From contig DBXM01000005.1 in the NCBI GenBank assembly GCA_002309655.1, positions 1 to 25,928 on the forward strand: 25,928 nucleotides of DNA. Reading direction: 5' to 3'. The notes below the pieces were generated by a model. It did no database searches. It saw nothing but the letters and a program-made list of their open reading frames with translations, and was not told the origin of the DNA. The stretch is from Mageeibacillus sp. UBA1212. Lineage in GTDB: Bacteria > Bacillota > Clostridia > UBA1212. This document shows, one piece after another, positions 16,208 to 23,671 of the stretch (the stretch's first letter is position 1; every line of letters starts with the position of its first letter). The position numbers and the translations under genes are program-made.

Positions 16208-16236
16208 ATTATACTTTTTTCGCGGCGAATTCTCAA
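16208..16236 (-). promoter_or_regulatory. Promoter of the DUF3320-like gene
   Basis: On the minus strand TTGAGA (16231-16236) and TATAAT (16208-16213) are 17 bases apart. Transcription would begin near 16201, giving a 136-base leader before the ATG at 16065. This argues against the longer TTG-initiated reading. Confidence 0.7.
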
Positions 16237-16425
16237 CAAGATATTGCCGTACGCGGCGTTTTGTTACAAAAATCGCTCGTTTTTCGGAAGGTCAAGGCTG
16301 CTGTGAGTTTCCCGCTCTCCGGGTGCTCTCCAGTTTACCGGATTCGCACCTTGCGTAAAATACCGCAAGCAGAAATTCCGGTCAAGCGGAATTCTTAAAC
16401 CCTCTCTTTAATCTGCCTTTTCCGG

Positions 16426-16454
16426 TTGACACCCGCCCCGCGATTTGCTACACT
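16426..16454 (+). promoter_or_regulatory. Promoter of the duplicated-domain secreted protein
   Basis: TTGACA (16426-16431) and TACACT (16449-16454) are 17 bases apart. The leader is about 77 bases and ends in AGGAGGAG (16523-16530) eight bases before the GTG start. Confidence 0.8.
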
Positions 16455-16537
16455 TTAGTCGGCAAAAACATCACCCTGCCGCCGGCGCGCGGCGAGCGGT
16501 TTTATAGAGTTTTATACGATTCAGGAGGAGAGATACC

Positions 16538-18079
16538 GTGAAAAAAGTGATTGCAGTTTTGGCGGCGGTTGTTGTCGCGATAGCGGTTTTGGCGGTTTCC
16601 GCACCGGTTTTTACGCCGGTTTTTGCGGACGAGACCGTGACCACAGGAGAGGCGCCCGTTGGAGACGGCGGGGAGGCCGAGTATGTGAGGCTTACAGGCG
16701 AAGGCTTCGACCCCTACGCCATGTTTGCGTTCAGCGATAAAGGTGCGAACACCGAGATTGACCCGGACACCGTGACGTGGGCCGCGATCCGCTACAGGAC
16801 GGCGGCGAGGTACAACGAGAACGGCGTCGAGTACATTATGCAGATGTACGTCAGCCCGGCCGCGGAGCCGTTCATTCCCGCTCACTACGCGTTCAGCGGC
16901 GAGTGGGACACGCTGATCGTCGACATGACCTCCGTGGCGGCGCGCTACGAAAGAGAGACGATCTGGGATTCCGGCAACTACACCAGCACTTCCGAGATCA
17001 GAATCGACCCGCTTGAGCCGGACAGAGACGCTGAGAATTTTGACGACTCCACAGGGCGCGGCATCGCTACCGAGGGGGATTACGTCGACATCGCGTGGAT
17101 CGCGTTCTTTGAGAAGGAAGAAGACGCGCGGGCGTACACCGGCACCGAGAGCACGCCTTATTGCATTCTTGACACCGGAAGCCTTTCGAGCCCCTACATG
17201 ATCCACAATTTGAAGGCCGAGTATATGGGGAACGCTCCGGTCGAAGATCCCGAAGCCACAACAGAGCCCGGCGAGGCGGCAGAACCGTCCGCGCTGTTCG
17301 TGTTCACGGCTGAGGACGACGTTTGCGACGCGCTTCTCGGCGGCAGCAAAAATCTGATCAACGACGTGTATTTTAACGAGAAGTACTACGCCATCGAGGT
17401 GGCTCAGGGCGGCGACCCGTACATTGAGCTGTGCTTCGGGACGCTGGCAACGCTCGGTGACATCGACGAGATTTCCGCCGACGAGAACAGGGTCGTGCAG
17501 CTCGCGGTGCGCGTGAACACGGAGGAAGGCTACAAGAGCGGCTCGCTTTACTGGCAGACCGACGAACACCCCGGCTACGGCGAGGCCCAGAACCAAACCT
17601 ACAACTACGCCGCCACCGACGAGATTCAGCTCGTGAATATCGACTTCACGAGGATCAAGAAGTGGGAAGGCACTGTCGGGAACCTCCGCTACGACCCGTT
17701 CTTTGAGAGCGCCGAGGACACCACCGTCGAGGTTTACTACGTGGCTTTCTTTAAGAACATGAACGACGCTGAGGCGTTCGGGGCGCGCTTCCTCGAGGAA
17801 GGGCTTCCGGCAACGCCCGAGCCGACAGAAGCTCCGACCGCGACTCCGACCCCGGAAGCGACCGAGCCGCCGGCTGAAGAGCCTACGCAGGCGCCTGTTG
17901 AGGAGCCTACAAAAGAGCCTGACGCGGAGCCCACTGATGCGCCGGCTGCTACCGAAGCGCCTCAGAAAAAAGGCTGCGGAAGCGCGCTTGGCGGAATCTC
18001 CGCTTTTGTGGTTCTGGCTGCCGCCGGTTTTGGCGCAGCTCTTGCGATTCCGCGCAGGAACAGAGGCAAAAAGGAATAA
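16538..18079 (+). CDS. Secreted protein with two tandem beta-type domains and GCGS tail
   Basis: 513 residues starting at a GTG with a strong AGGAGGAG. Signal peptide 1-30 (cleavage after VFA). Two diverged copies of one domain follow, about 45-215 and 250-415; each ends with matching elements, YVDIAWIAFFEKEEDARAY (182-200) and VEVYYVAFFKNMNDAEAF (397-414). The pattern resembles the galactose-binding-like beta-sandwich domains common in secreted clostridial proteins, but the family is not certain. A Thr/Pro/Glu linker (425-476) leads to KKGCGSALG (477-485), a hydrophobic segment (486-504) and a basic end. That tail matches the CotH protein at 138. Likely a cell-surface carbohydrate or matrix-binding protein; no catalytic motif is seen. 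Confidence 0.85.
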   Translation: MKKVIAVLAAVVVAIAVLAVSAPVFTPVFADETVTTGEAPVGDGGEAEYVRLTGEGFDPYAMFAFSDKGANTEIDPDTVTWAAIRYRTAARYNENGVEYIMQMYVSPAAEPFIPAHYAFSGEWDTLIVDMTSVAARYERETIWDSGNYTSTSEIRIDPLEPDRDAENFDDSTGRGIATEGDYVDIAWIAFFEKEEDARAYTGTESTPYCILDTGSLSSPYMIHNLKAEYMGNAPVEDPEATTEPGEAAEPSALFVFTAEDDVCDALLGGSKNLINDVYFNEKYYAIEVAQGGDPYIELCFGTLATLGDIDEISADENRVVQLAVRVNTEEGYKSGSLYWQTDEHPGYGEAQNQTYNYAATDEIQLVNIDFTRIKKWEGTVGNLRYDPFFESAEDTTVEVYYVAFFKNMNDAEAFGARFLEEGLPATPEPTEAPTATPTPEATEPPAEEPTQAPVEEPTKEPDAEPTDAPAATEAPQKKGCGSALGGISAFVVLAAAGFGAALAIPRRNRGKKE

Positions 18080-18123
18080 GGTTTAAGGTTTAAGGAAAAA
18101 TAAACTGTTACTTTTAAAAAAAG

Positions 18124-18166
18124 AGACCGCGGTCCCGCCGTTGTTTTTTGGGGGGCCGCGGCTTTC
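18124..18166. terminator. Bidirectional terminator between convergent genes
   Basis: CCGCGG-T-CCC (18127-18136) pairs with GGG and CCGCGG (18156-18161). On the minus strand the stem is followed by TCTCTTTTTTT, a good T run, so it ends the alaX transcript. On the plus strand CTTTCTT follows, weaker but adequate for the secreted-protein gene. Confidence 0.7.
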
Positions 18167-18198
18167 TTCGTTGTATTAGCAATTGGCGCCGCTGAATG

Positions 18199-19425
18199 TT
18201 ATTGCCGGAACCGCTCCGCGATTCGCTCCGCCGCTTCGAAAAGCTGCTCCTCGCTTTCAACGGAAGCGGAGCCGCTGATCTCGCGGGCGGAGCCGCCGCC
18301 CCGCCCGCCAAGGATCTCGTTGATGGCGGGCGCGGCTTTTTTCAAATCGATTCTTTCCGATTTCATCACGTATTTTCGCTTTCCCGCGGGGCCTGCCACG
18401 GCGAGGAAAAACAGCGCGCCTTCCTTGTGTTTTTCGCCTACGCGGTTAAGGGTGCGCATATCGGCCTGCTCGCAGAAGACGGCGCGATAGCCGCTTCCGG
18501 GAACGTTGCGGGCGGCAGTTGTCGGAGCCGTTGTCGAAGCGGTTGCCGCCGCGATTTTCAGCTCGAGAAGTTCGGTCAGAAGGGCCACGCGCTCCTGCTC
18601 GCGGGCGGCGTTTTCGGCTAAAACACGGTCGATTGCGGCGGGAACGTCGCAGGGCTTCACGGAGAGCGTTTCTGAGGCCGTTTTAAGCGCGTTCAGCCTC
18701 GACCTGGTCTCTTTTACCGCCCCGCTGCCGGAAAGCGCGTAGAGCCTCGTACCGCCCTTGTAGGGCATGAAGGCCAGAACCGTAAAATAGCCGGCCATTC
18801 CGGTTGAAGGCAGGTGTGGCGCGCAGCAGGCGCACATGTCGGTGTCGCCGATCCTGACGATCCTGACGCGGCCTTCGAGCTCCTTTTTGCTGCGGTAAGT
18901 CATTTTCGCGAGCTCGTCCTTTTCCGGGAAAAGGATCTCGATCTTTTCGTTGCGGCGGATGACCTCGTTGGTGAGCGCCTCGGCTTTTTCCACGTCCGCG
19001 AGGGTGAGCGGGCCGCTCGTGTCGATCGTCACGTACTCGTCGCCCAAGTGGAAGCCGACGTTCTCGAGGGCGAAAACGTTATGCACCACGCCGGAAAAAA
19101 TGTGCTCGCCGGTGTGATTTTCCATGCGCCAGAGGCGTTTTTCAGCGTCGACTTTTCCCGTGACTTTCGAGCCCTTCCCGAACGCCCTGTCCGCCACGTG
19201 AACGATCTCCCCGCCGTTCTGCCGCATACCCGAAACGCGCGCGCCGTCAATAAAACCGGTGTCGGGATCCTGCCCGCCGCCACCCGGGAAAAACGCGGTC
19301 CTGTCAAGAACGACGTCGAAAAGTCCGTCCTTCCTCGCGTCGCACGAAAGCACCTCTGCGTCGAAAACGAACGTGAGGCCGTCGGTTTCGTATATTTTTT
19401 CGGTTTCGCGTCTGTTTTCGGTCAT
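18199..19425 (-). CDS. alaX: Alanyl-tRNA editing protein, long form (AlaX-L)
   Basis: 408 residues from the ATG at 19425, with GGGAGGAG seven bases upstream; an ATG 12 codons earlier has no such site. It hydrolyses mischarged Ser- or Gly-tRNA(Ala) in trans, backing up AlaRS editing. The N-terminal part shows RTAFFPGGGGQ (42-52), the zinc/active-site HTGEH (His104, His108) and CCAPH (Cys200/201, His204). The C-terminal part ends in GGRGGGSAREISGSA, the glycine-rich motif of the DHHA1 domain found in long AlaX proteins and AlaRS. Its gene follows the DUF1538/PII set after 110 bases; that gap has two strong stems (see 19455-19530), so it may be separately transcribed. Confidence 0.93.
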   Translation of the reverse strand: MTENRRETEKIYETDGLTFVFDAEVLSCDARKDGLFDVVLDRTAFFPGGGGQDPDTGFIDGARVSGMRQNGGEIVHVADRAFGKGSKVTGKVDAEKRLWRMENHTGEHIFSGVVHNVFALENVGFHLGDEYVTIDTSGPLTLADVEKAEALTNEVIRRNEKIEILFPEKDELAKMTYRSKKELEGRVRIVRIGDTDMCACCAPHLPSTGMAGYFTVLAFMPYKGGTRLYALSGSGAVKETRSRLNALKTASETLSVKPCDVPAAIDRVLAENAAREQERVALLTELLELKIAAATASTTAPTTAARNVPGSGYRAVFCEQADMRTLNRVGEKHKEGALFFLAVAGPAGKRKYVMKSERIDLKKAAPAINEILGGRGGGSAREISGSASVESEEQLFEAAERIAERFRQ

Positions 19426-19454
19426 TTTCCGCTCCTCCCTGTTGCGCGGCGGCG

Positions 19455-19530
19455 CTTTCAATCAAAAATGCGGCCGCCGCTCAGTTCATTTTGTCACGCG
19501 CCGGCCTGTTGTTAAGTCATGCGCCGGCGC
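19455..19530 (-). other. Two GC-rich hairpins before alaX
   Basis: GCGCCGGC (19498-19505) pairs with GCCGGCGC (19523-19530) around a 17-base loop. Closer to alaX a second stem forms from GCGGCG and CGCCGC (about 19455-19490) around an AT-rich loop. Neither is followed by a T run on the minus strand. They may end or process the upstream PII transcript or separate its level from alaX. Confidence 0.4.
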
Positions 19531-19535
19531 CGTTT

Positions 19536-19892
19536 TCACTCCGCCCCGGCGCCGTTTATTTCCTGCTGCTTTGCGGCAGAGTTTTCGCCGAGTCCGGCCA
19601 CGCCGTCGACAGGCAGCGCGAACGCGATTCCCTGTGCAGGTAGCGTCGGTCCGCAGGCGGCGTAGAGCGCCTTCAGGATCCCGTTCCGGTGTTCCTTGTC
19701 GGTCAGGATCATCACGATCTCCTTGTGCGGCGTCACGGTGATGCCGTAGTACTTTTCCGCGTCAGGGCTGGCCGTTCCGTGCGCGCGCATAACGGTGCCG
19801 CCGGTTGCTCCCGCGGGCCTTGCCGCGTCCATGGCCGTCTCGCTGAAACCCTCGTTGACGATGCAAATTATAACTTCATGTTGAAAATCCAT
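19536..19892 (-). CDS. PII-like signalling protein (second of the pair)
   Basis: 118 residues, with GGAGG before the ATG. It shows the PII (GlnB) fold pattern: an N-terminal strand HEVIICIVNEG, the helix ETAMDAARPAGATGGTVMRAHG with the Gly-Gly nucleotide turn, KEIVMILTDKEH (57-68), and the C-terminal GIAFALPVDGVAGL. The canonical T-loop tyrosine of GlnB is not evident, so control by uridylylation is unlikely. Such divergent PII proteins are known next to DUF1538 transporters. It probably binds a nucleotide or small effector and gates the membrane protein encoded two genes upstream. The C-terminus past residue 100 is a short Ala/Gly/Glu tail. Confidence 0.85.
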   Translation of the reverse strand: MDFQHEVIICIVNEGFSETAMDAARPAGATGGTVMRAHGTASPDAEKYYGITVTPHKEIVMILTDKEHRNGILKALYAACGPTLPAQGIAFALPVDGVAGLGENSAAKQQEINGAGAE

Positions 19893-19958
19893 TTTCTACC
19901 TCCGGGCGCGCATTTTATCGCGCCTTTTTATCCGGTCGCGAAACTCACGTCGCGCAGC

Positions 19959-20396
19959 TTACTGCGCCGGGTTGCCTGCCGACGGTCCGAAAAACGACGC
20001 CGGCTCCTTCATGTCCGCCAAAAACCTGTAGGCGAGAACGCTTATAACGCTTGTCATCGGCACGGTGTAGGCGACGCCCTTCCCGTTTCTGACCGTTTTG
20101 AACTTTTCGCCTAAAATTTCGAGAATTCTATCGCTGTCGGACGCCTTCACGACGCTCAGGATCACGCTTTTCCGCTCATCGCTGAGACCCATGATACCGA
20201 GCCTTGCCGTGGCGGCCGTTCCCTCCGCCGCGACGAAACACTGCATGTTCGCGCCGAGGCTTTCGATAAGGTCCGCGTAGTACTCGGACTTGATGCGGTT
20301 GACGACGGTCACCAGGAGCTTGAGGCCCTCGGGCGAGCGAACCGTTTCTTGCGAGCGACCCGCCTCTGTGAATGAACTATTGTTGTCAGAACTCAT
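19959..20396 (-). CDS. PII-like signalling protein (first of the pair)
   Basis: 145 residues. A non-conserved, polar N-terminus (about 1-23) precedes a PII-like ferredoxin fold: GLKLLVTVVNRIKSEYYADL, then AAEGTAATARLGIMGLSDE in place of the T-loop, KSVILSVVKASDSDRILEIL, and GKGVAYTVPMTSV as the last strand. It differs from the second PII protein in sequence, so the two may form a hetero-oligomer or read different effectors. It starts 18 bases after the DUF1538 gene and is surely co-transcribed with it. The ribosome binding site is AAAGGAA about ten bases before the ATG. Confidence 0.8.
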   Translation of the reverse strand: MSSDNNSSFTEAGRSQETVRSPEGLKLLVTVVNRIKSEYYADLIESLGANMQCFVAAEGTAATARLGIMGLSDERKSVILSVVKASDSDRILEILGEKFKTVRNGKGVAYTVPMTSVISVLAYRFLADMKEPASFFGPSAGNPAQ

Positions 20397-20414
20397 TTTT
20401 GCCGCACGTTCCTT

Positions 20415-21941
20415 TCACATAAACTCGATGATCTGGGCATCGTCCGCGCTGAGGATCTTCGCGATCGCGCGCTTCTTGCGCAGCCTTTCGGCCACCGTCG
20501 CCCTGAAGCCCAGCACCTGGATCGTGATCAGCGGCGTCATCGCGACCATCGCCACAACACCGAACGCGTCGAGCGGGATCTTTTCAGCGCCTTGGAGCAC
20601 GTAGCACGCACCGATTGCGAACGGCAGCACGAAGCTGGAGGTGAGCGGACCGCTGGCCACGCCGCCCGAGTCGAACGCAATCGACGTGTAAATTCCCGGC
20701 ACCAACAGCGAGAGCCCAAGCGAGATGATGTAGCCCGGGATCAGGTAGTAGAGCACCGAAAAGTCGAAAATGATCCTCACCACAGAGAGCGCGATCGAGA
20801 TTCCCACGCCCGCGGAGAGCGCGATCATCATGGATCTTTTTGAGATCATGCCGTTGGTGACTTCCTCGACCTTCGAGTTGAGCACGTGCACCGCAGGCTC
20901 GGCCGCGACCGTGGCCATTCCCGTGATGAAACCGAAAATGACGAGCACGTCCGTGCGGCCCGCCGACGCGAGCTCGGTTCCCAGCTTGTAGCCGATCGGC
21001 ATGAAGCCGATTTTCACCGCCGTCATAAAAATGACGAGCCCCGTGAACGTGTAGAGGATTCCGTGGGCGATGCCCAGCAGTTTGCGCACGGGCAGCTTCA
21101 GAACGGTCACCTGTAGCACAAAAAAGAACGCGGAAATGATTCCGAGCGCGATCGCGACCTCGCTGACCGTGTCGAGCAGCGTGACCCAGACGTTCCTGCC
21201 AAGGTGCGACGCCATCGAGTAGTCCGGCAGCTCGTACGTGACGCTTCCCTTTGAAAAGATGCCGATCATCATGACGGCGAGCACCGGGCCGACCGAGCAG
21301 AGCGCAATCGATCCGAAGCTGTTTTCGCCGTCGTTTTTTGTCGAAAACGTGGAGGCGATGCCTATGCCGAGCGCCATTATGAACGGAACCGTGATCGGGC
21401 CCGTCGTGACGCCGCCGGAATCAAACGCGAGCGCGGTGAAGTTGTTGCCGCCCCTCGCGATCATAACCGACGCCAGCGCAAAAAGAACCAGGTAAAAATA
21501 CATCAAGATCTGCGCGAGCGGCTTGTTTTTGATGACTTTTATCACCGACAAAACGAGAAACACACCCACGCCGGCGCCGACAACGCCTATCAGCACCCAG
21601 CCGTTCACCATTTGCGAGACCTGGCCCGCCAGCACCGACAGATCGGGCTCGGCAACGGTTATCACAACGCCCATGGCAAAGCAGACCGCCAGCAGAAGAA
21701 GCGGCTTCCCGGACCTCGACAGGCCCGTGCCCACCTGCTCCCCCATCGGCGACATCGCGACGTCAGCCCCGAGCGTAAAAAGTCCGATTCCAATAACAAG
21801 CAGCAGGGCGGAAACGAGGAACACCCCTATTTCCGTCCCGGTGAAAGACACCCACGGCGTCAGGTACATTATCAGCACGATGACCACCACCGGGATCACC
21901 GAAAACGCCGCCTCTTTGATTTTTCCAAGCAATGCTCTCAA
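20415..21941 (-). CDS. DUF1538 membrane protein, fused two-half transporter
   Basis: 508 residues from a TTG at 21941 that has GGAG seven bases upstream; a TTG eight codons earlier lacks a site. About a dozen hydrophobic segments are present. The chain is an internal duplication: FDSGGVTTGP (173-182) and FDSGGVASGP (423-432), with AEP motifs at 97-99 and 347-349, occur once in each half. This matches DUF1538, of which paired members (UmpA/UmpB in Halomonas) have been reported, as I recall, to act as Na+(Li+,K+)/H+ antiporter. Here both halves are in one chain. Two PII-like genes follow in the same transcript, which suggests ligand-gated ion transport. Substrate here is inferred, not shown. 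Confidence 0.85.
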   Translation of the reverse strand: MRALLGKIKEAAFSVIPVVVIVLIMYLTPWVSFTGTEIGVFLVSALLLVIGIGLFTLGADVAMSPMGEQVGTGLSRSGKPLLLLAVCFAMGVVITVAEPDLSVLAGQVSQMVNGWVLIGVVGAGVGVFLVLSVIKVIKNKPLAQILMYFYLVLFALASVMIARGGNNFTALAFDSGGVTTGPITVPFIMALGIGIASTFSTKNDGENSFGSIALCSVGPVLAVMMIGIFSKGSVTYELPDYSMASHLGRNVWVTLLDTVSEVAIALGIISAFFFVLQVTVLKLPVRKLLGIAHGILYTFTGLVIFMTAVKIGFMPIGYKLGTELASAGRTDVLVIFGFITGMATVAAEPAVHVLNSKVEEVTNGMISKRSMMIALSAGVGISIALSVVRIIFDFSVLYYLIPGYIISLGLSLLVPGIYTSIAFDSGGVASGPLTSSFVLPFAIGACYVLQGAEKIPLDAFGVVAMVAMTPLITIQVLGFRATVAERLRKKRAIAKILSADDAQIIEFM

Positions 21942-21958
21942 AACGATTCTCCGGTCGA

Positions 21959-21996
21959 TCTGCAAATCGGTTCAGGAAACGGTCTGCAAATCGGTT
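21959..21996 (-). repeat. 14-bp direct repeat upstream of the DUF1538 gene
   Basis: TCTGCAAATCGGTT occurs at 21959-21972 and 21983-21996, 24 bases apart centre to centre. A shorter related repeat, CGGTTAA, occurs at 21993 and again near 22005. They fall between the structured leader and the start codon and could be protein-binding sites. Confidence 0.6.
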
Positions 21997-22040
21997 AACA
22001 ATAACGGTTAAATAACGAATATCAAAACTTTTTACAAACC

Positions 22041-22124
22041 GTCCGGGAGACTTAAGCCGCCGCCTTCCGCAAATCTTTCGCGAAAACGGCCGTCGCTCTC
22101 CCGGACATAATTCTTCTATTTATA
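22041..22124 (-). promoter_or_regulatory. Structured leader with possible promoter ahead of the DUF1538 gene
   Basis: TCTCCCGGAC (22097-22106) and GTCCGGGAGA (22041-22050) form a perfect 10-bp closing stem around 46 bases that contain further pairing, including GCCG/CGGC and TTTCGCGAAA. A TATAAA on the minus strand (22119-22124) would start transcription a few bases before the stem. No T run follows directly, so this is more like a structured leader RNA than an intrinsic terminator for metY, although a terminator role is not excluded. Confidence 0.45.
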
Positions 22125-22130
22125 GGCGAA

Positions 22131-22173
22131 AATCACTCCCGCCCCGGAATCACTCCCGCCCCGGAATCACTCC
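22131..22173. repeat. 17-bp tandem repeat across the metY stop codon
   Basis: AATCACTCCCGCCCCGG occurs at 22131-22147 and 22148-22164, followed by a partial copy (AATCACTCC, 22165-22173) that contains the metY stop. Each copy repeats the stop-codon context, as expected from slippage at the gene end. Confidence 0.8.
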
Positions 22174-23441
22174 GCCTTTGATGCGGCCTCGAGCGCCTGC
22201 GCCAGGTCCGCGATAATGTCGTCCGTGTTTTCGAGCCCCACGGAGAGCCGGACCATTCCCGCGTTGATGCCGGCCGCCACGAGCTGTTCGTCCGTGAGCT
22301 GGCGGTGGGTCATTGAAGCCGGGTGCAGCACGCACGTTCTGATGTCCGCCACGTGAACCTCGCGGGAACACATTTTGAGCGCGTCCATGAACTTCTCGGC
22401 GGGTTCGCGTCCGCCCTTCACGTCAAGCGAAATGACGCCGGAGCAGCCGTTCGCAAGATATTTTTGAGCCAACGAATGGTATCTGTCGCCGGGAAGGCCG
22501 GGGTAGCGCACCTTTTCGACCATCGGGTGACCCTGCAAAAATTCCGCTACTTTCAGGGCGTTTTTGCAGTAGCGCTCCATCCTTACTGCCAGCGTTTCGA
22601 GGCCGAGGTTCAGAAGGAAGCCGGAGTGTGCGGCCGGGTAGGCGCCGAAGTCGCGCATGAGCTGCATTCTCGCCTTGCCGATGTAGGCCGCGCGGCCGAA
22701 CTTTTCGGTGTAGACAAAGCCGTGGTACGACTCGTCAGGCTCCACGAGCTCCGGGAATTTCCCGTTGTCCCAGTTGAAGTTGCCGCCGTCGACAATGACG
22801 CCGCCGCCCTGCACCGCGTGGCCGTCCATGTACTTCGTTGTCGAGTGGACGACGATGTCGGCGCCGAAATCGATCGGCTTGCAGAGGACAGGCGTGGCAA
22901 AAGTGTTGTCGACAATCAGCGGAACGCCGTGCGCGTGCGCGATTTTCGCGAATTTTTCAATGTCGAAAACGGACAGCGCCGGGTTCGCGAGCGTCTCGCC
23001 GAAAACGAGCTTCGTGTTGGGCTTGAACGCCTTCCCGATCGTCTCCTCGTCCGCGTCCTGGTCGACGAAAAAGCACTCGATCCCGAGCTTCTTCAACGTG
23101 AACGCGAAAAGGTTGATCGTGCCGCCGTAGATCGCCGACGCGGAAATGAAACTGTCGCCGGCGTTGCAAAGGTTGAGAACGCTCATCAGGGTCGCCATCT
23201 GGCCGGAGGACGTGCACATCGCGCCGACGCCGTGCTCCAGGTCGGCAATTTTCTTCTCGACGCAGTCAACCGTCGGGTTCGAGAACCTCGAGTACATGTG
23301 CGCGTTCGGAAAGTTGAAAAGCTCGCCAATCTCCGCGGCCGTGTCGAAAACATACGTGGTGCTCTGAACTATGGGCATCACTCCCGGTTCACCGTTTTTC
23401 GGTTTGTAACCTGATCTAACGCATTTTGTCTCGTCTTTCAT
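22167..23441 (-). CDS. metY: O-acetylhomoserine sulfhydrylase (PLP enzyme)
   Basis: 424 residues, typical of MetY. It makes homocysteine from O-acetylhomoserine and sulfide, the direct sulfhydrylation route to methionine. The Schiff-base lysine is Lys203 in HSTTKYMDGH, with YSRFSNPT (50-57) for PLP phosphate contact from the neighbouring subunit and Asp178 in VDNT for the pyridine nitrogen. The segment FPELVEPDESYHG is typical of the sulfhydrylase branch rather than of cystathionine gamma-synthase. AAGGA precedes the ATG. Its promoter and leader (23442-23640) contain no recognisable SAM riboswitch. A methionine gamma-lyase activity cannot be excluded. Confidence 0.92.
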   Translation of the reverse strand: MKDETKCVRSGYKPKNGEPGVMPIVQSTTYVFDTAAEIGELFNFPNAHMYSRFSNPTVDCVEKKIADLEHGVGAMCTSSGQMATLMSVLNLCNAGDSFISASAIYGGTINLFAFTLKKLGIECFFVDQDADEETIGKAFKPNTKLVFGETLANPALSVFDIEKFAKIAHAHGVPLIVDNTFATPVLCKPIDFGADIVVHSTTKYMDGHAVQGGGVIVDGGNFNWDNGKFPELVEPDESYHGFVYTEKFGRAAYIGKARMQLMRDFGAYPAAHSGFLLNLGLETLAVRMERYCKNALKVAEFLQGHPMVEKVRYPGLPGDRYHSLAQKYLANGCSGVISLDVKGGREPAEKFMDALKMCSREVHVADIRTCVLHPASMTHRQLTDEQLVAAGINAGMVRLSVGLENTDDIIADLAQALEAASKAE

Positions 23442-23561
23442 ACTGCACTTCCTTAACTTCCGCGCGCCGCCGGCGGCTCATTTTCTTCATTTCTGACCCG
23501 CACGCAAACGCGCAGTTTAATAGTATTTGAGCGGGGCGAAAACGTCCTCTTCCCAAAAGGT

Positions 23562-23590
23562 ATTTTAGCCCCTGCCCGCGTCTTTGTCAA
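23562..23590 (-). promoter_or_regulatory. metY promoter
   Basis: On the minus strand TTGACA (23585-23590) and TAAAAT (23562-23567) are 17 bases apart, a near-consensus SigA promoter with transcription starting near 23555. Confidence 0.85.
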
Positions 23591-23601
23591 GGAGAGTTCC
23601 C

Positions 23602-23640
23602 CTACCGGTTCTACCGTGTTCTACCGGTTCTACCGGTTCT
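23602..23640. repeat. Iterated CTACCGGTT array upstream of the metY -35 box
   Basis: CTACCGGTT occurs at 23602, 23621 and 23630, with a variant CTACCGTGTT at 23611-23620. Each perfect unit contains the palindrome ACCGGT. The array ends 11 bases upstream of the -35 box, where activators usually bind, but its 9-base period does not match a helical turn. Confidence 0.7.
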
Positions 23641-23671
23641 GCTCCCCTGCTTCCCTTGCGATGCTAAAAGA

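Larger units (their letters stand above)
16066..16537. other. Divergent intergenic region between the DUF3320-like gene and the duplicated-domain gene
   Basis: This 472-base stretch holds a promoter for each side (listed separately). Between them are two perfect hairpins: CTTGCG/CGCAAG (16350-16369) and ATTCCG/CGGAAT (16375-16392). The part from 16066 to 16236 is open in the reading frame of the DUF3320-like gene with normal-looking codon use, which could be a relic of a longer gene. No other gene is supported. Confidence 0.5.

Noticed and set aside
16066..16239. TTG-initiated longer form of the DUF3320-like protein
   Set aside because: The TTG lies in the -35 region of a strong promoter and has no ribosome binding site, while the ATG at 16065 has one.
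22323..23414. Plus-strand open frame of 363 codons opposite metY
   Set aside because: Antisense shadow caused by GC-rich third positions of metY; composition is unlike a real protein.
23442..23560. SAM riboswitch in the metY leader
   Set aside because: I looked for SAM-I and SAM-II like conserved segments and saw none.
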